Positions 7,796 through 16,734 are shown, counted from the stretch's first letter. The stretch is 64,000 bases of DNA from Candidatus Pullichristensenella stercorigallinarum (GCA_018712945.1 DVFZ01000122.1:1-64000), one strand, 5' to 3'. Program-made: numbers and translations. The notes: generated by a model from the sequence alone, not told the origin.

Positions 7796-9501
7796 GTAGA
7801 CAAAAGTGTTACCGGTATGCGCACGGCAGAGAGATAGGTGCCGTCTGCGGCATAAGCGGTCTGTACGGCGGTGGCTTCATAGTTGCCCGGCTCCAGCGGC
7901 GTATCCAGCTGGATGGAGGTAATGCTCTCGCCGGGGGCGATGGGCTCGGATGTGTAGATCGCTGCGTCATCCACGCGCAGTTCGAAGACTACGCTGTTGG
8001 CGCTGCTGAGCGTGTTGGTCAGCGTCGCGTCCACGCACAGGCCGTTTTCGTCAAATACCAGCATGTTGCCAAGCTGCGTCGCCAGGTAGCTTTCCCCATC
8101 GCTGGCCTCGCGTTCGATGCGGTAGGCCCGCAATTCGCTCAAGCGCTGTTCAAACTCGACGCGCGCGGCCTCCTGTTCGGCTTCGGCCTCGGCCAGCGCC
8201 GCCTGTTCGGCTTCCAGATCGGCGCTCAGCGATGCAAGCTGCGTTTCCAGCGCGGCCTTTTCCTCGGCGCTTTGGTCATTGGCGGCGGTCAGCGCGTTTT
8301 CGGCCTCGGTGATCTGATCTTCCAGGCCGGCAATCGCGGCGTTGCTGCTTTCGATTTGCGCCTGAAGCTCGGTCACGGTGGCATTGGCCTCCGCCAGTTG
8401 TTGTTCGGTTTCGGCAAGCGAAGCGTTGGCGCTGTCCAGCGCTTCGGTTTGGCTCTGCAACTGCTGGTTGGCGCTTTCAAGCTCCGCCGACGCATTTTGA
8501 AGCGTTTCGTTGGTTTCGTTGGCGGCGGCAAGCTGCGCTTCCAATTCAGCAATGGTTTCCTGCTGCGCGGCGATGGTACTCTCCTGTGCGGCCGCGTAAT
8601 CCGTCAATTCCGTTTCCAGCGTAGCGAGGGCCTGCGCGGTTTCCGCGTCGGTGGCTTCGCCTTCTGAAAGGGCGCTCAGCGTCTGACGCGCCTGCGCAAG
8701 CAACCCCTGAGCGTTTTCCGCATCGACGGACGGGGCCTCAGTTTCCGCCGGCTCCGACGCAGGGACGGCGGACGGGGCCTCAGTTTCCGCCGGTTCCGAC
8801 GCAGGGACGGCGGACGGGGCTTCAGTTTCCGCCGGCTCCGTTTCGGCTGTGGACGCGGCCAACTCCGCTTCCAGGCCGGCAATGCGCTCATTGCGTTCCG
8901 CGATGATGTTTTCCAGTTCAAGGATCTGTTCGCTGAGGGTCTCGACCTCCGGCGCGGAATCCAGCAATTCCAGATCTTCGCGCAGGCTGTCCGCCTCGGC
9001 GGTCTTGGCCTCGAGGTCGGCGGAGAGCTGCTCCACTTCAGCGGTCAGGGTTTCAATTTGGGTGTTGGCCTCGGCAAGCTGTGTTTCCACTTCCGCGAGC
9101 TGCTCCTCGGCGGTCTGCCGGGCGTTTTCCAGGTCGAATACCTGTACTTTGAGCGTTTCCAGCTCTGCCTGGGCGCTTTCCAGGGAGGTTTCCTGCTCCG
9201 TGAGCTGGGCCTCGGCGTCGGTCAGGGCCTGCTGCGCTTCGGCAAGGGAGGCGTTGACGCTTTCCAGTTCAGCTTCCAGCGCAGCCTTTTCGGTAGAAAG
9301 CTGTTCGGACTGGCTGGTGGCCTCGGCCAGCGCTTCCTCAAGCGTCAAGTAGCGGTCGCGCTCCTCTTCGAGCAGCGCGCTTGTGCTTGCGAGCTGGGCG
9401 TCGGTCTGCGTCCGTTCGTTGTTGATGTAAACAACCGCGGCAATGGCCGCAACCAGCAACACCAACAAAACTGCCAACCATATTTTTTGTTTGCGCTCCA
9501 T
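7756..9501 (-). CDS. Membrane-anchored long coiled-coil protein
   Basis: No family is recognised. The predicted product of 581 residues has a short basic start (MERKQKIW), one membrane segment (residues about 8-27), then about 430 residues of Ala/Glu/Gln-rich heptad sequence that should form a long extracytoplasmic coiled coil. That coil is interrupted by a linker with three near-identical copies of PAETEAPSAVPASE (about residues 230-270). The last 120 residues look globular and beta-rich (NGLCVDATLTNTLSSANSVV). The final PAASAAAQE overlaps the M1 repeat. I chose the ATG at 9501, which has GGGGGGCC upstream and starts directly at the anchor; an ATG at 9519 is the alternative. A scaffold or surface role is a guess. 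Confidence 0.75.
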   Translation of the reverse strand: MERKQKIWLAVLLVLLVAAIAAVVYINNERTQTDAQLASTSALLEEERDRYLTLEEALAEATSQSEQLSTEKAALEAELESVNASLAEAQQALTDAEAQLTEQETSLESAQAELETLKVQVFDLENARQTAEEQLAEVETQLAEANTQIETLTAEVEQLSADLEAKTAEADSLREDLELLDSAPEVETLSEQILELENIIAERNERIAGLEAELAASTAETEPAETEAPSAVPASEPAETEAPSAVPASEPAETEAPSVDAENAQGLLAQARQTLSALSEGEATDAETAQALATLETELTDYAAAQESTIAAQQETIAELEAQLAAANETNETLQNASAELESANQQLQSQTEALDSANASLAETEQQLAEANATVTELQAQIESSNAAIAGLEDQITEAENALTAANDQSAEEKAALETQLASLSADLEAEQAALAEAEAEQEAARVEFEQRLSELRAYRIEREASDGESYLATQLGNMLVFDENGLCVDATLTNTLSSANSVVFELRVDDAAIYTSEPIAPGESITSIQLDTPLEPGNYEATAVQTAYAADGTYLSAVRIPVTLLSTPAVPAASAAAQE

Positions 9502-9599
9502 AGAAGGCCCCCCAATCACGCCGCAACGCCTGCGTGCGTTAATATAGCATAATTATAACACAAGCACGGCCTAATAGAAAGGCCTTTGGCAAAAAAACC

Positions 9600-9990
9600 G
9601 CGTGTTCGGCCCCATTTTCCAATGCCAAGGCCGGATCCTGGACCCCCCTCCAAGGTTTTGAACGCACCCCGCTGTACGGTCAGGCCACGATCCATAACGA
9701 TGATCCCGTCGCAATTTCGCAGCGCGGACAGGCGGTGGGTAACTGCGATCGCGGTCGCCGCGTTTCCGGCTTGATTCTTGAATATTTCTTCCTGGATACA
9801 TTTTTCGCAGGTATTATCCAAAGCGCAGGCCGCTTCGTCCAGATTGGGCTTTGCGGCGGCGCAAAACACGCGCTGGGGCGATGCGTTGACGCCGTCCACC
9901 GCAAAGGTTCGTTCCCCCTCCGCACTGTAAAGAAATATGCTCCGGGCAGCCGTCCGATGCCGGCTGCGGTCATGGCAAGAGGGCGATGAT
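9600..9990 (-). pseudogene. Degraded ABC-transporter ATPase remnant
   Basis: Two minus-strand frames together restore the end of an ABC exporter ATPase. One frame reads GGGTNLCGGRRQRIAPARVL, a decayed signature motif (normally GGxNLSGGQRQRxAxARAL). After a frameshift, another reads NLDEAACALDN (Walker B and D-loop), then AVTHRLSALRNCDGIIVMDRG (H-loop region, shown here in part). No start, Walker A or membrane domain is left. It lies between the coiled-coil gene and mnmA and is not expected to be functional. Confidence 0.7.
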
Positions 9991-10091
9991 GCGGCGCAGT
10001 ATGTATTTCCTGAAAGTTTTCCTCCATGGCGGTATTCCTTTTTTCAGGAAAAACGCGCCAGGTCGAGCTGGCGCGGAGGAGAAACTGCTGC

Positions 10092-11174
10092 TCAATGCCG
10101 GAAGGCGCGTTCAACTGTGCCGCCGCCCAGGCATATATCGCCCTGATAGAGCACCGCCGCCTGTCCGGGCGTGACGGCGCGCTGGGGCGCGTCGAACGTT
10201 ATGCGAGCCAGGCCGCCGGAAATAACGGCGCGCGCTCCCTGCAAGGGCTGGCGGTGGCGCAGGCGCACCTGACAGGGGAATTCCGTGCCGTCCGGGGCCG
10301 GGGCGCTGTTGGAAAGCCAATGCAGCTCGCTGATTTCGCAGGCAACGGAATACAAAAGCGGCGAATCCTCGCCCTGTTGGACGATGAGGCGGTTGCCCGC
10401 AAGGTCTTTTTCCACCACGAACCAGCGCCGTCCGTCGCCGGAGCCGCCGATACCCAGCCCGCGCCGTTGCCCAAGGGTATAGTACATCAGCCCATCGTGG
10501 CGGCCGACAGTTTTGCCATCGGGGGTGACCATGTCGCCCGGCTGGGCGGGCAGATATTCAGAGAGAAACTTTTTGAAATTGCGCTCGCCGATAAAGCACA
10601 CGCCGGTGGAGTCCTTTTTATCGGACACGGGCAGTCCGGCGTCGCGGGCGATGGCGCGGATTTCCGCCTTTTTCAGCCCGCCCACGGGGAACATGGCCAT
10701 GGACAGGGCGCGCTGGCCGATTTGGTAGAGGAAATAGGTCTGGTCCTTGTTTTCGTCGGCGGCGCGCAACAGCGTGTATTCGCCGTCCTTCTGGCCGATG
10801 CGGGCGAAGTGGCCGGTGGCCAGCTTATCCGCGCCCAGTTCCTCGGCAAAGCGCAAAAAGGCGGAGAACTTGATTTCGCGGTTGCAGAGCACGTCCGGGT
10901 TGGGGGTGCGGCCGCGGCGGTATTCATCCAGGAAGTGGGAAAACACGCGCTCATAGTATTCCTTGGCGAAGTTGACGGAGTAATAGGGGATGCCGATGCG
11001 GGCGCACACGGCGCGCACGTCGGCCCAATCGCGTTCGGAGGTGCATACGCCGCCCTCGTCCTTTTCCTCCCAGTTGTTCATGAATACGCCGATGACTTCG
11101 TGACCGGCGCGCTTGAGCAGAAGCGCCGCGACAGAAGAATCGACGCCTCCGGACATGCCTACGACGATGCGCAT
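10092..11174 (-). CDS. mnmA: tRNA-specific 2-thiouridylase MnmA
   Basis: The enzyme adds sulfur to the wobble uridine U34 of tRNA for Lys, Glu and Gln, using ATP and a persulfide donor. The PP-loop GMSGGVDSSVAA is at residues 6-17; the two catalytic cysteines are in NPDVLCNREIKF and STGVCFIGERNF. Length, 360 residues, is typical. GGAGGTAATCACC precedes the ATG. The usual neighbour, a cysteine desulfurase, is absent; upstream lies repeat copy 3. mnmG, which modifies the same base, is at 46030. Confidence 0.95.
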   Translation of the reverse strand: MRIVVGMSGGVDSSVAALLLKRAGHEVIGVFMNNWEEKDEGGVCTSERDWADVRAVCARIGIPYYSVNFAKEYYERVFSHFLDEYRRGRTPNPDVLCNREIKFSAFLRFAEELGADKLATGHFARIGQKDGEYTLLRAADENKDQTYFLYQIGQRALSMAMFPVGGLKKAEIRAIARDAGLPVSDKKDSTGVCFIGERNFKKFLSEYLPAQPGDMVTPDGKTVGRHDGLMYYTLGQRRGLGIGGSGDGRRWFVVEKDLAGNRLIVQQGEDSPLLYSVACEISELHWLSNSAPAPDGTEFPCQVRLRHRQPLQGARAVISGGLARITFDAPQRAVTPGQAAVLYQGDICLGGGTVERAFRH

Positions 11175-11279
11175 GGTGATTACCTCCGCAAAATGCCCCG
11201 GCCGGGCCGGGGAGAGTTGATTGCAATGGGAGATGGCAAGGTGGTTGGGGGATGGTGAGGGACATGGCGCTGTTTATCT

Positions 11280-11832
11280 GCGGCGGGCGGTGAAACGACG
11301 CTGCTTGCCCCGTTGGGGCAAGAGGCGCTGTGGTGGCGGGGTGCGACGCTGCTTGCCCTGAAGGGCAAGGACGCTTCGAAAGGGCGCGCGCCGGTTTTCA
11401 GGATTCGAGGCGTTGGCGGCGGATGACGCTTTTTTGCACGCAAGATATCCCCTCTTCGGCGCGCGGGGTAACGGCCGGGCGTTGCGCTCCTTCCCCTCCG
11501 GGCAGATTCCCACACCGGCGGGGCTACGGCGGGCCCTGCCCGCACCCGCTCAAGGGATTTATCCCTTGAGAATCCCGTTTGCTGCCGCGCGGTTGGCAGG
11601 GCGTTGCACCTTTCCCGTTGCCAACCGCCGCAGGCGGACGGCCCCTGCGCGTGGGCCGTTCGCCGTCTATACCCTCCGCCACTCCAACCGGAACGCGCCG
11701 CAGCACGCCCGCCCCCTGCTCGTGGGGCGGGCGTGCGTCAATCCCGAGCCGAAGGCGCTGGCAGGCGGCACTGCCGCCCGTGCGTCAACCCGGAGCCGAA
11801 GGCACTGGCAGGCGGCGCTGCCGCCCCGTCGG
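11280..11832 (-). repeat. Modular 3'-end repeat, copy 3, long form
   Basis: Read on the minus strand from the gene ending at 11833, it has two tandem M1 palindromes (11757-11828, GGCGGCAGTGCCGCC type), an M2 hairpin with perfect 13-base arms (11703-11715 and 11724-11736) but without a T tract, M3 (11630-11690), M4 (11511-11590, with CTCAAGGGAT/ATCCCTTGAG), and an M5 block to about 11280 with CTTGCCCC...GGGGCAAG type hairpins. It fills the gap to mnmA; the bases 11175-11279 show no clear promoter. Confidence 0.8.
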
Positions 11833-12390
11833 CTAGGGTTCGGGGGTCGGGGTCGGTTCGGGGGTCGGGGTGGGCGTGGCCTCAATGATGACGGCTTCTT
11901 CCTGCATGCCGACAATTTTCCAGCGGCCATCGGTTTTCATCAGCGTCACGTTATACCGCCGCCCCTGCCAGGTCGGCACCGTGTCGCTCACATCGCGCCC
12001 CGCAATCGCTGTACCCGTGATGGACGGCACGCGCTCTACCACTCTGCATGTGGCATAGCTGTCCCATGGCCAGGCCCACAGGCTTTCAACAGTCAATTCA
12101 TGTTCAAAGCTGGTGATGTTATAGTTCACATAGGGCGAGCTACCGTCAAACGCCGCCGTCAGGGCCGGGTCGGCGCTGAGGAAATCGCCGTGGAAATAGT
12201 TATTCAGCTCCGGCGCGTCCTCGCGCGTGAGGATGACCTCCACACGCTTTTCCAGGCCGTCGCTCAATACGATATACACATTGGCCGTGTTCATGCACAT
12301 ATAAAACGCGCACAGCAGCACCGACACCGCAATGGTGAAGATCAGCAGCCGTGAGGCAATGAACCAGACCAGCCGGCGAATATACTTCAA
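11833..12390 (-). CDS. Unknown membrane-anchored protein with Pro/Thr tail
   Basis: No family is recognised. One N-terminal membrane segment (residues about 7-33) is followed by an extracytoplasmic domain of about 130 residues whose middle (RRYNVTLMKTDGRWKIVGMQ) resembles the last strands of small cystatin/NTF2-like folds, and a TPTPTPEPTPTPEP tail. It is last in a minus-strand run after the motor-like genes (gap 81 bases), so it may be their partner. A TTG at 12390 has GGAGGGAG at ideal spacing; an in-frame ATG at 12405 overlaps that ribosome site and is less likely. The stop codon abuts repeat copy 3. Confidence 0.7.
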   Translation of the reverse strand: MKYIRRLVWFIASRLLIFTIAVSVLLCAFYMCMNTANVYIVLSDGLEKRVEVILTREDAPELNNYFHGDFLSADPALTAAFDGSSPYVNYNITSFEHELTVESLWAWPWDSYATCRVVERVPSITGTAIAGRDVSDTVPTWQGRRYNVTLMKTDGRWKIVGMQEEAVIIEATPTPTPEPTPTPEP

Positions 12391-12486
12391 AAGCGCTCCC
12401 TCCATGCCTTGCGCAAAGGCGCGTCCGTGGACGCGCCCCGCGCCGGACGCGGACGCATGCCGCCCCGCCCGTTTTAAGGACGATAT

Positions 12487-13707
12487 TTAGTCCCAATTGG
12501 TTCCATTCTCCGGCATTTGCTCCTGCGCCGGGGCCAGTTCGGTTTGCACATCCTGGGATTCTTCCGTTTCCGCTGTGGAAGCGGTGGAAGCCGTATCCTC
12601 CGTAAAAGTGCTGCCCTCCAGGATAGACTGGAGCTGGGAAACCATCTGCTCGTCGGTAAGGCGGAACTTGAATACCACGCGGCGGGAGGCCGAGCGGTTT
12701 TCCGTGCCGTCCTCATTATAAATCAGGTCGCTGAACGAGCGGCCGTTGGCGGTGGCCACCTGGCGCAAATGCTCGCGCGTGCTGTCGGAGATATGGGAAT
12801 AGTCGTCGGCGAGTACGTAGCTGGCCACGTTGTAGGCGCGCTGCTGCGACAAAAGCAGGTTGTCAATATAGCTGCCCACCGAATCGGTATGACCCTCGAT
12901 GATGATTTCGCTGACGTAGTCGCGGTATTCATCCGAGAACAGCACGTCCAGGTAGACGGGCAGGAAGGCGTCGATGCGCGCGCGGCCCTCGCTGGAAAGC
13001 TGGGATTCGCCGGTGGCGAACAGCACGTCGCTGGCCAGGGCGATGGCGCCGCTGGTGGGATCGACCGTGGCGGAGATTTCCGCCTCGCGCAGCGCGGTGG
13101 ACAGATCTGAGATGATCTGCGTGCGCACGCCCACCAAGTCTTCGATCTGGCGCTGTTGCTGCTCAAGCTGGCTTTGCTGCGTGGCAATCTGGCTTTGCTG
13201 TTCGTCGAGCTGCGATTGCTGCTGTTCAAGCTGAGTAAGCGTATTTTGCAGTTCTGTTTCGCGCGCGTCCAGCTCTTCCTGGGTTTGGTCGGCGGCGCGC
13301 TGGGCCGCTTCCAGCAATAGCTGCTGCACGGCCAGGTCCTCTTGCGCGGCAGTCAATTCGTTCTGCGCGGCGGTCAGCTCGTCCTGGGCGGCGGTGAGGG
13401 CGCTGTTTTTCGCGTCCAATTCGTCCTGGGCGGCGGTCAGCTCGCTTTGGGCAGCGTCCAGCGCCGCCTGCTGCGTGGCGATATCCGCTTCGCTCTGTTC
13501 AAGGGATGACTGTAGAATGACCATCTGGTCGCGGCGCGCCTCATAGTCGTCGTACATCAGGAAATACTGGTACAGTATGTAGAAAAGCACCAGTATGATG
13601 ACCAGCACCAGCGCGCTCATCAAGTCGGAAAAGCTCAGCCAGAAGCTGTTTTTGTCCCCACCCTGGCGAGAGCGGCCGCGCGCGCGGGAATATCGGCTCA
13701 TGCGCAT
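12487..13707 (-). CDS. ZorB/MotB-like stator protein with OmpA-type domain
   Basis: This is a predicted ion-channel plug and peptidoglycan-binding subunit. The N-terminus has SFWLSFSDLMSALVLVIIL, a single membrane helix with the aspartate (D28) that carries ions in MotB and ZorB. A periplasm-type coiled coil rich in ELTAAQ/QQSQL repeats follows (residues about 60-190). The OmpA/MotB C-terminal domain spans about 200-370, including IIIEGHTDSVGSYIDNLLLS, and an acidic tail ends the protein (406 residues). It begins 12 bases after the ZorA-like stop, so the two are co-translated. No flagellar genes are near. A flagellar MotB is unlikely given the long coil and the partner's tail. Confidence 0.82.
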   Translation of the reverse strand: MRMSRYSRARGRSRQGGDKNSFWLSFSDLMSALVLVIILVLFYILYQYFLMYDDYEARRDQMVILQSSLEQSEADIATQQAALDAAQSELTAAQDELDAKNSALTAAQDELTAAQNELTAAQEDLAVQQLLLEAAQRAADQTQEELDARETELQNTLTQLEQQQSQLDEQQSQIATQQSQLEQQQRQIEDLVGVRTQIISDLSTALREAEISATVDPTSGAIALASDVLFATGESQLSSEGRARIDAFLPVYLDVLFSDEYRDYVSEIIIEGHTDSVGSYIDNLLLSQQRAYNVASYVLADDYSHISDSTREHLRQVATANGRSFSDLIYNEDGTENRSASRRVVFKFRLTDEQMVSQLQSILEGSTFTEDTASTASTAETEESQDVQTELAPAQEQMPENGTNWD

Positions 13708-13719
13708 GCGTCCACCCCC

Positions 13720-15285
13720 TTACTGTTGGGGATACATCTGCCGGACGGCGTCGTCCAGCGCCGCCTGCGCCTGTTCGAGCGTGGCAGAGATGCGGTCGAT
13801 CTGGTCGAGGAAGGCGTCGGTGGCCTCGCCCACGGCGTGGGGGAGCTGACCGAGGGAATCGGCGATGTTCGCGGCCAGGTAGTCCACGCGCTTGGTGAAC
13901 TCGCCCATGTAGTCGCGGAAGGAATCCAGCGTGTCGGTCAGGTCTACGCGCAGCTGTTCGCCGATGCGCTGACGGTTGTTTTCCAGCATGGTGCCGGTGG
14001 CGCGAATCTCGCTGGCGGCTTTCATCAGGCCGGCTGTGCTTTCGCCGCTGACCTCACTGAAGCGCTGCAACATATTCTTCTGCGCCTGCTGGAGATCCTG
14101 CATGGAGCGGCTCAATTCCGCGTGCATGCTGGAAACGCTCTTTAAGTAGGCGTTTTGCTGGCTGGCGACCAGCTCCATCTTCTCCACGTTGGAGGCGATG
14201 CGCAGGTAGTTGTCGTCCGCGCCGCTGCGGGCGGCGTTGAGCTTTTTGAGGTAGTCGTCAAGCTGCTCCACCATATTTTCCAGCCCGCTCTGGAGCTGGG
14301 CGGCGTTTTTGAGCACGCGACCCGCTTCCTCCATGCTGGCGTTGACCATTTCAGAAACCTTCTGCTGCCCGGCGCAGGTGCTTTCAATCACGCGCGAGAG
14401 GTTTTTGAACTGGCCGTCCATCATTTCGTCCATGCGGTCCACGAAGCGGCCGGCCACCTTGTCAATCAGGCGCATCTGCTGTTGGGTATTGATGTTTATA
14501 AACTCCTCCAGGCTCTTTTGGATTGGTTCCGTTACGCCGGTGATGATTTCCTCCAGCCGGTCGGTGAAACTGCCGTTGAGATCATGCGACATGGTCTGAA
14601 TCAGGGCGGTCTGTTCCTGCTGGTAGATGGCGATCTGGGTCATCGGGTCTACGGAGAGCACGCCGGCATAGCGGCTCATGGCGCTGTAAAAGTCCTGCAG
14701 GGTATGCTCGGCCGAGCCGCACACAAAGCGGGTAATCAGCGTAAAGGCAATCGAGCCGACCACGCCGACGATGGAAGTCATGAACGCATAGCGCATGCCG
14801 GGAATCAGCGTGACGATGGATTCCTGCACAGCCTCGGCGTCGGACATGTTAAAGCCGGACAGGCCGGTAGTCAGGCCGATGAGCGTGCCCAGGAAGCCGA
14901 GGGAAACCATCAGCCCCGGAAGCGCTTCGGCAAAGGAAATGCGGCCCGGGCCGTAGATGGCGGTATCCTCGTTGATGTAGTCTTCGACGTTGGAAGCATT
15001 GTGGTACACGCCGTCGGCGAAGAACAGGTTGTTTAAATATTCGCTCCAGTGGGCGTAGAGGCAACCCTTGCCCAGAAACTTATCCTCCTGCCACGAGCGC
15101 TTGCCGGTCGCCCCCTGCTTGATGGAGCGGATAGCGCGCCGGATGGTTGCGCGCGTGCGGGAGATGGGCGCGATGCAGCGGATGATGCCCACAATGAACA
15201 AAAGGACGATGACGGTGTAGACGGATATGTTGATTACGGCGTCCAGCCCGCCCGAGCTACCTAAAAACATTTCTAAAAAGTCCAT
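13720..15285 (-). CDS. ZorA/MotA-TolQ-ExbB-like channel protein with long tail
   Basis: This is a predicted ring subunit of an ion-driven membrane motor. Three membrane segments are visible (residues about 15-37, 118-140, 165-190), the last two with the MotA/TolQ/ExbB pattern (LPGLMVSLGFLGTLIGLTTG and AFMTSIVGVVGSIAFTLITR). Residues 200-521 form a long cytoplasmic, mostly helical tail, a hallmark of ZorA rather than MotA or ExbB (usually about 250 residues). CGGGAGGGGACT precedes the ATG. It is first in the run ZorA-like, ZorB-like, unknown protein. The zorC, zorD or zorE effectors of Zorya defence are not visible nearby, so the function is open. Confidence 0.8.
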   Translation of the reverse strand: MDFLEMFLGSSGGLDAVINISVYTVIVLLFIVGIIRCIAPISRTRATIRRAIRSIKQGATGKRSWQEDKFLGKGCLYAHWSEYLNNLFFADGVYHNASNVEDYINEDTAIYGPGRISFAEALPGLMVSLGFLGTLIGLTTGLSGFNMSDAEAVQESIVTLIPGMRYAFMTSIVGVVGSIAFTLITRFVCGSAEHTLQDFYSAMSRYAGVLSVDPMTQIAIYQQEQTALIQTMSHDLNGSFTDRLEEIITGVTEPIQKSLEEFININTQQQMRLIDKVAGRFVDRMDEMMDGQFKNLSRVIESTCAGQQKVSEMVNASMEEAGRVLKNAAQLQSGLENMVEQLDDYLKKLNAARSGADDNYLRIASNVEKMELVASQQNAYLKSVSSMHAELSRSMQDLQQAQKNMLQRFSEVSGESTAGLMKAASEIRATGTMLENNRQRIGEQLRVDLTDTLDSFRDYMGEFTKRVDYLAANIADSLGQLPHAVGEATDAFLDQIDRISATLEQAQAALDDAVRQMYPQQ

Positions 15286-15304
15286 AGTCCCCTCCCGTTC
15301 AGTC

Positions 15305-15334
15305 AGTATAGATACTTCAAGTATACCATTTCAA
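15305..15334 (-). promoter_or_regulatory. Promoter of the motor operon with internal palindrome
   Basis: On the minus strand TTGAAA (15329-15334) and TATACT (15305-15310) are 18 bases apart. The spacer holds ATACTT-C-AAGTAT (15312-15324), a perfect 13-base palindrome placed to be an operator. Confidence 0.6.
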
Positions 15335-15374
15335 ACGGGGCAGGAAAAGGTAGATGACGTGACGAAAAAATGAC

Positions 15375-15525
15375 AATTGCCGGGCCGGCGGTGCCGGCCG
15401 CCAGCGCTGCCGCGTAGGAGCGACGCGCGCCCGCCCCACGAGCAGGGGGCGGGCGCGCTGCGGCGCGTTTCGTTTGGGTGGTAGAGGGGATAGACGGCGA
15501 ACGGCCCACGCGCAGGGGCAGCTCG
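15375..15525 (+). repeat. Modular repeat, copy 4, orphan orientation
   Basis: M1 (GCCGGCGGTGCCGGC, about 15382-15396), M2 (perfect 13-base arms 15425-15437 and 15446-15458) and half of M3 are present in plus orientation although both flanking genes read leftward. The M3 right arm is missing where the leucine-rich-repeat gene begins at 15538, so the copy looks truncated. Confidence 0.75.
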
Positions 15526-15537
15526 TTGTAAAGTCAG

Positions 15538-16701
15538 CTATTGGTCTCGGAGAGTATAGGAAATCCCGTTCTCAATGGCGTATTGGCAGGCGTAGGAATC
15601 CCGCGGCACAGTGAGCACGAGGGAAGCATAGCAGTCGGCAAAGACATCTGTGCCAATACTGGTCAGGCTCTCCGGGAGCATAACTGAGGTCAAAGAGAGG
15701 CACTGAGAGAAAGCGCCCTTGCCGATGGATTTAAGACTCTCCGGGAGCGTAACCGAGGCCAGGGAGTAGCACTGGTAGAAAGCGTTCTCGCCGATAGACT
15801 CAAGTCCTTCGGGGAGCGTAACCGAGGCCAAGGAGTAGCACTGGTAGAAAGCGTTCTCGCCGATAGACTCAAGTCCTTCGGGGAGCGTAACCGAGGTCAG
15901 GGACTGGCACAGGTAGAAAATGCCCTTACCGATAGATTTAAGACTCTCGGGCAGTACTACCGTGGTCAGGAGGGGGCAGTCGGCAAAGGCATAATCGTCG
16001 ATGGACTGAAGTCCCTCGGGCAGCTCAATCGAAGTGAGAGAGTAGCAGTTTGAGAAGGCACCGTTGCCAATGGTCTGAAGCCCCTTTGGAAACTCAATTG
16101 AAGCAAGAGAGAAACAGAATGAAAAAGTACTGTTTCCAATGCTCTGAAGCCCCTCTGGCAGTACGACGGAGGTCAGGGATTCGCAGAAGTAGAAGGCAGT
16201 ACTTTCAATGGTCTGAAGCCCTTCTGGCAGCACAACGGAGGTCAGGGATTTACAGTCGTAGAAGGCACCACTCTTAATGGTCTGAAGGCCTTTAGGCAGC
16301 GTGACCGAAGTCAGGGAGTTACACCAGAAGAACGCGCAGTTACCGATAGACTGAAGACCCTCGGGCAGCACGACCATGGTTAGAGATTCACAGCCGAAAA
16401 AAGCGGCATCGCCAATGGTCTGAAGCCTTTCCGGCAGAGTTACCGTAGTCAGAGAGCAGCAATAGGAAAAAGCTAGATCGCCAATTTCCTGGACCGGATG
16501 GCCATCCAGCTCGGCGGGAACGGCCAGCTCCGTGGCGTCGCCGGTATAAGCGGTGATGCGCGCGCTGCCGTCCTCCAGCAGTTGATAGGCGTAGTCCCCG
16601 CAGGTCAGTTCTCCTTCATCTTCCGCAAAGGAGGAAAGTCCGCAGGCAGGCAACACCGCGCTCAAAAGCAGGCAAAGAACAGCTTGGAGCAGCTTTTTCA
16701 C
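15538..16701 (-). CDS. BspA-type leucine-rich-repeat surface lipoprotein
   Basis: A signal peptide with a possible lipobox (SAVLPACGLSS) is followed by a short domain and about 11 repeats of 23 residues of the LRR_5/BspA type (pattern: SLTSVTLPEGLQSIGxxAF), ending in LTVPRDSYACQYAIENG, the usual cap. Such proteins bind host or partner surfaces. Two neighbouring repeats, GLESIGENAFYQCYSLASV, are identical in protein and nearly so in DNA (15760-15890), showing recent repeat duplication. The start is a GTG at 16701 with GGAGGG seven bases upstream; an ATG at 16716 overlaps the ribosome site. Base composition is lower in G+C than neighbours, consistent with transfer. Confidence 0.87.
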   Translation of the reverse strand: MKKLLQAVLCLLLSAVLPACGLSSFAEDEGELTCGDYAYQLLEDGSARITAYTGDATELAVPAELDGHPVQEIGDLAFSYCCSLTTVTLPERLQTIGDAAFFGCESLTMVVLPEGLQSIGNCAFFWCNSLTSVTLPKGLQTIKSGAFYDCKSLTSVVLPEGLQTIESTAFYFCESLTSVVLPEGLQSIGNSTFSFCFSLASIEFPKGLQTIGNGAFSNCYSLTSIELPEGLQSIDDYAFADCPLLTTVVLPESLKSIGKGIFYLCQSLTSVTLPEGLESIGENAFYQCYSLASVTLPEGLESIGENAFYQCYSLASVTLPESLKSIGKGAFSQCLSLTSVMLPESLTSIGTDVFADCYASLVLTVPRDSYACQYAIENGISYTLRDQ

Positions 16702-16734
16702 GGTTATTCCCTCCATATTTATAAACCATTACAT

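Noticed and set aside
11413..12354. Long plus-strand frame across a repeat and the unknown membrane gene
   Set aside because: It has no ribosome site and consists of repeat sequence and the antisense of a supported gene.
12487..15285. The channel/OmpA-type pair as flagellar motAB
   Set aside because: No flagellar or chemotaxis genes are near, and both proteins carry long coiled-coil regions that flagellar stators lack.
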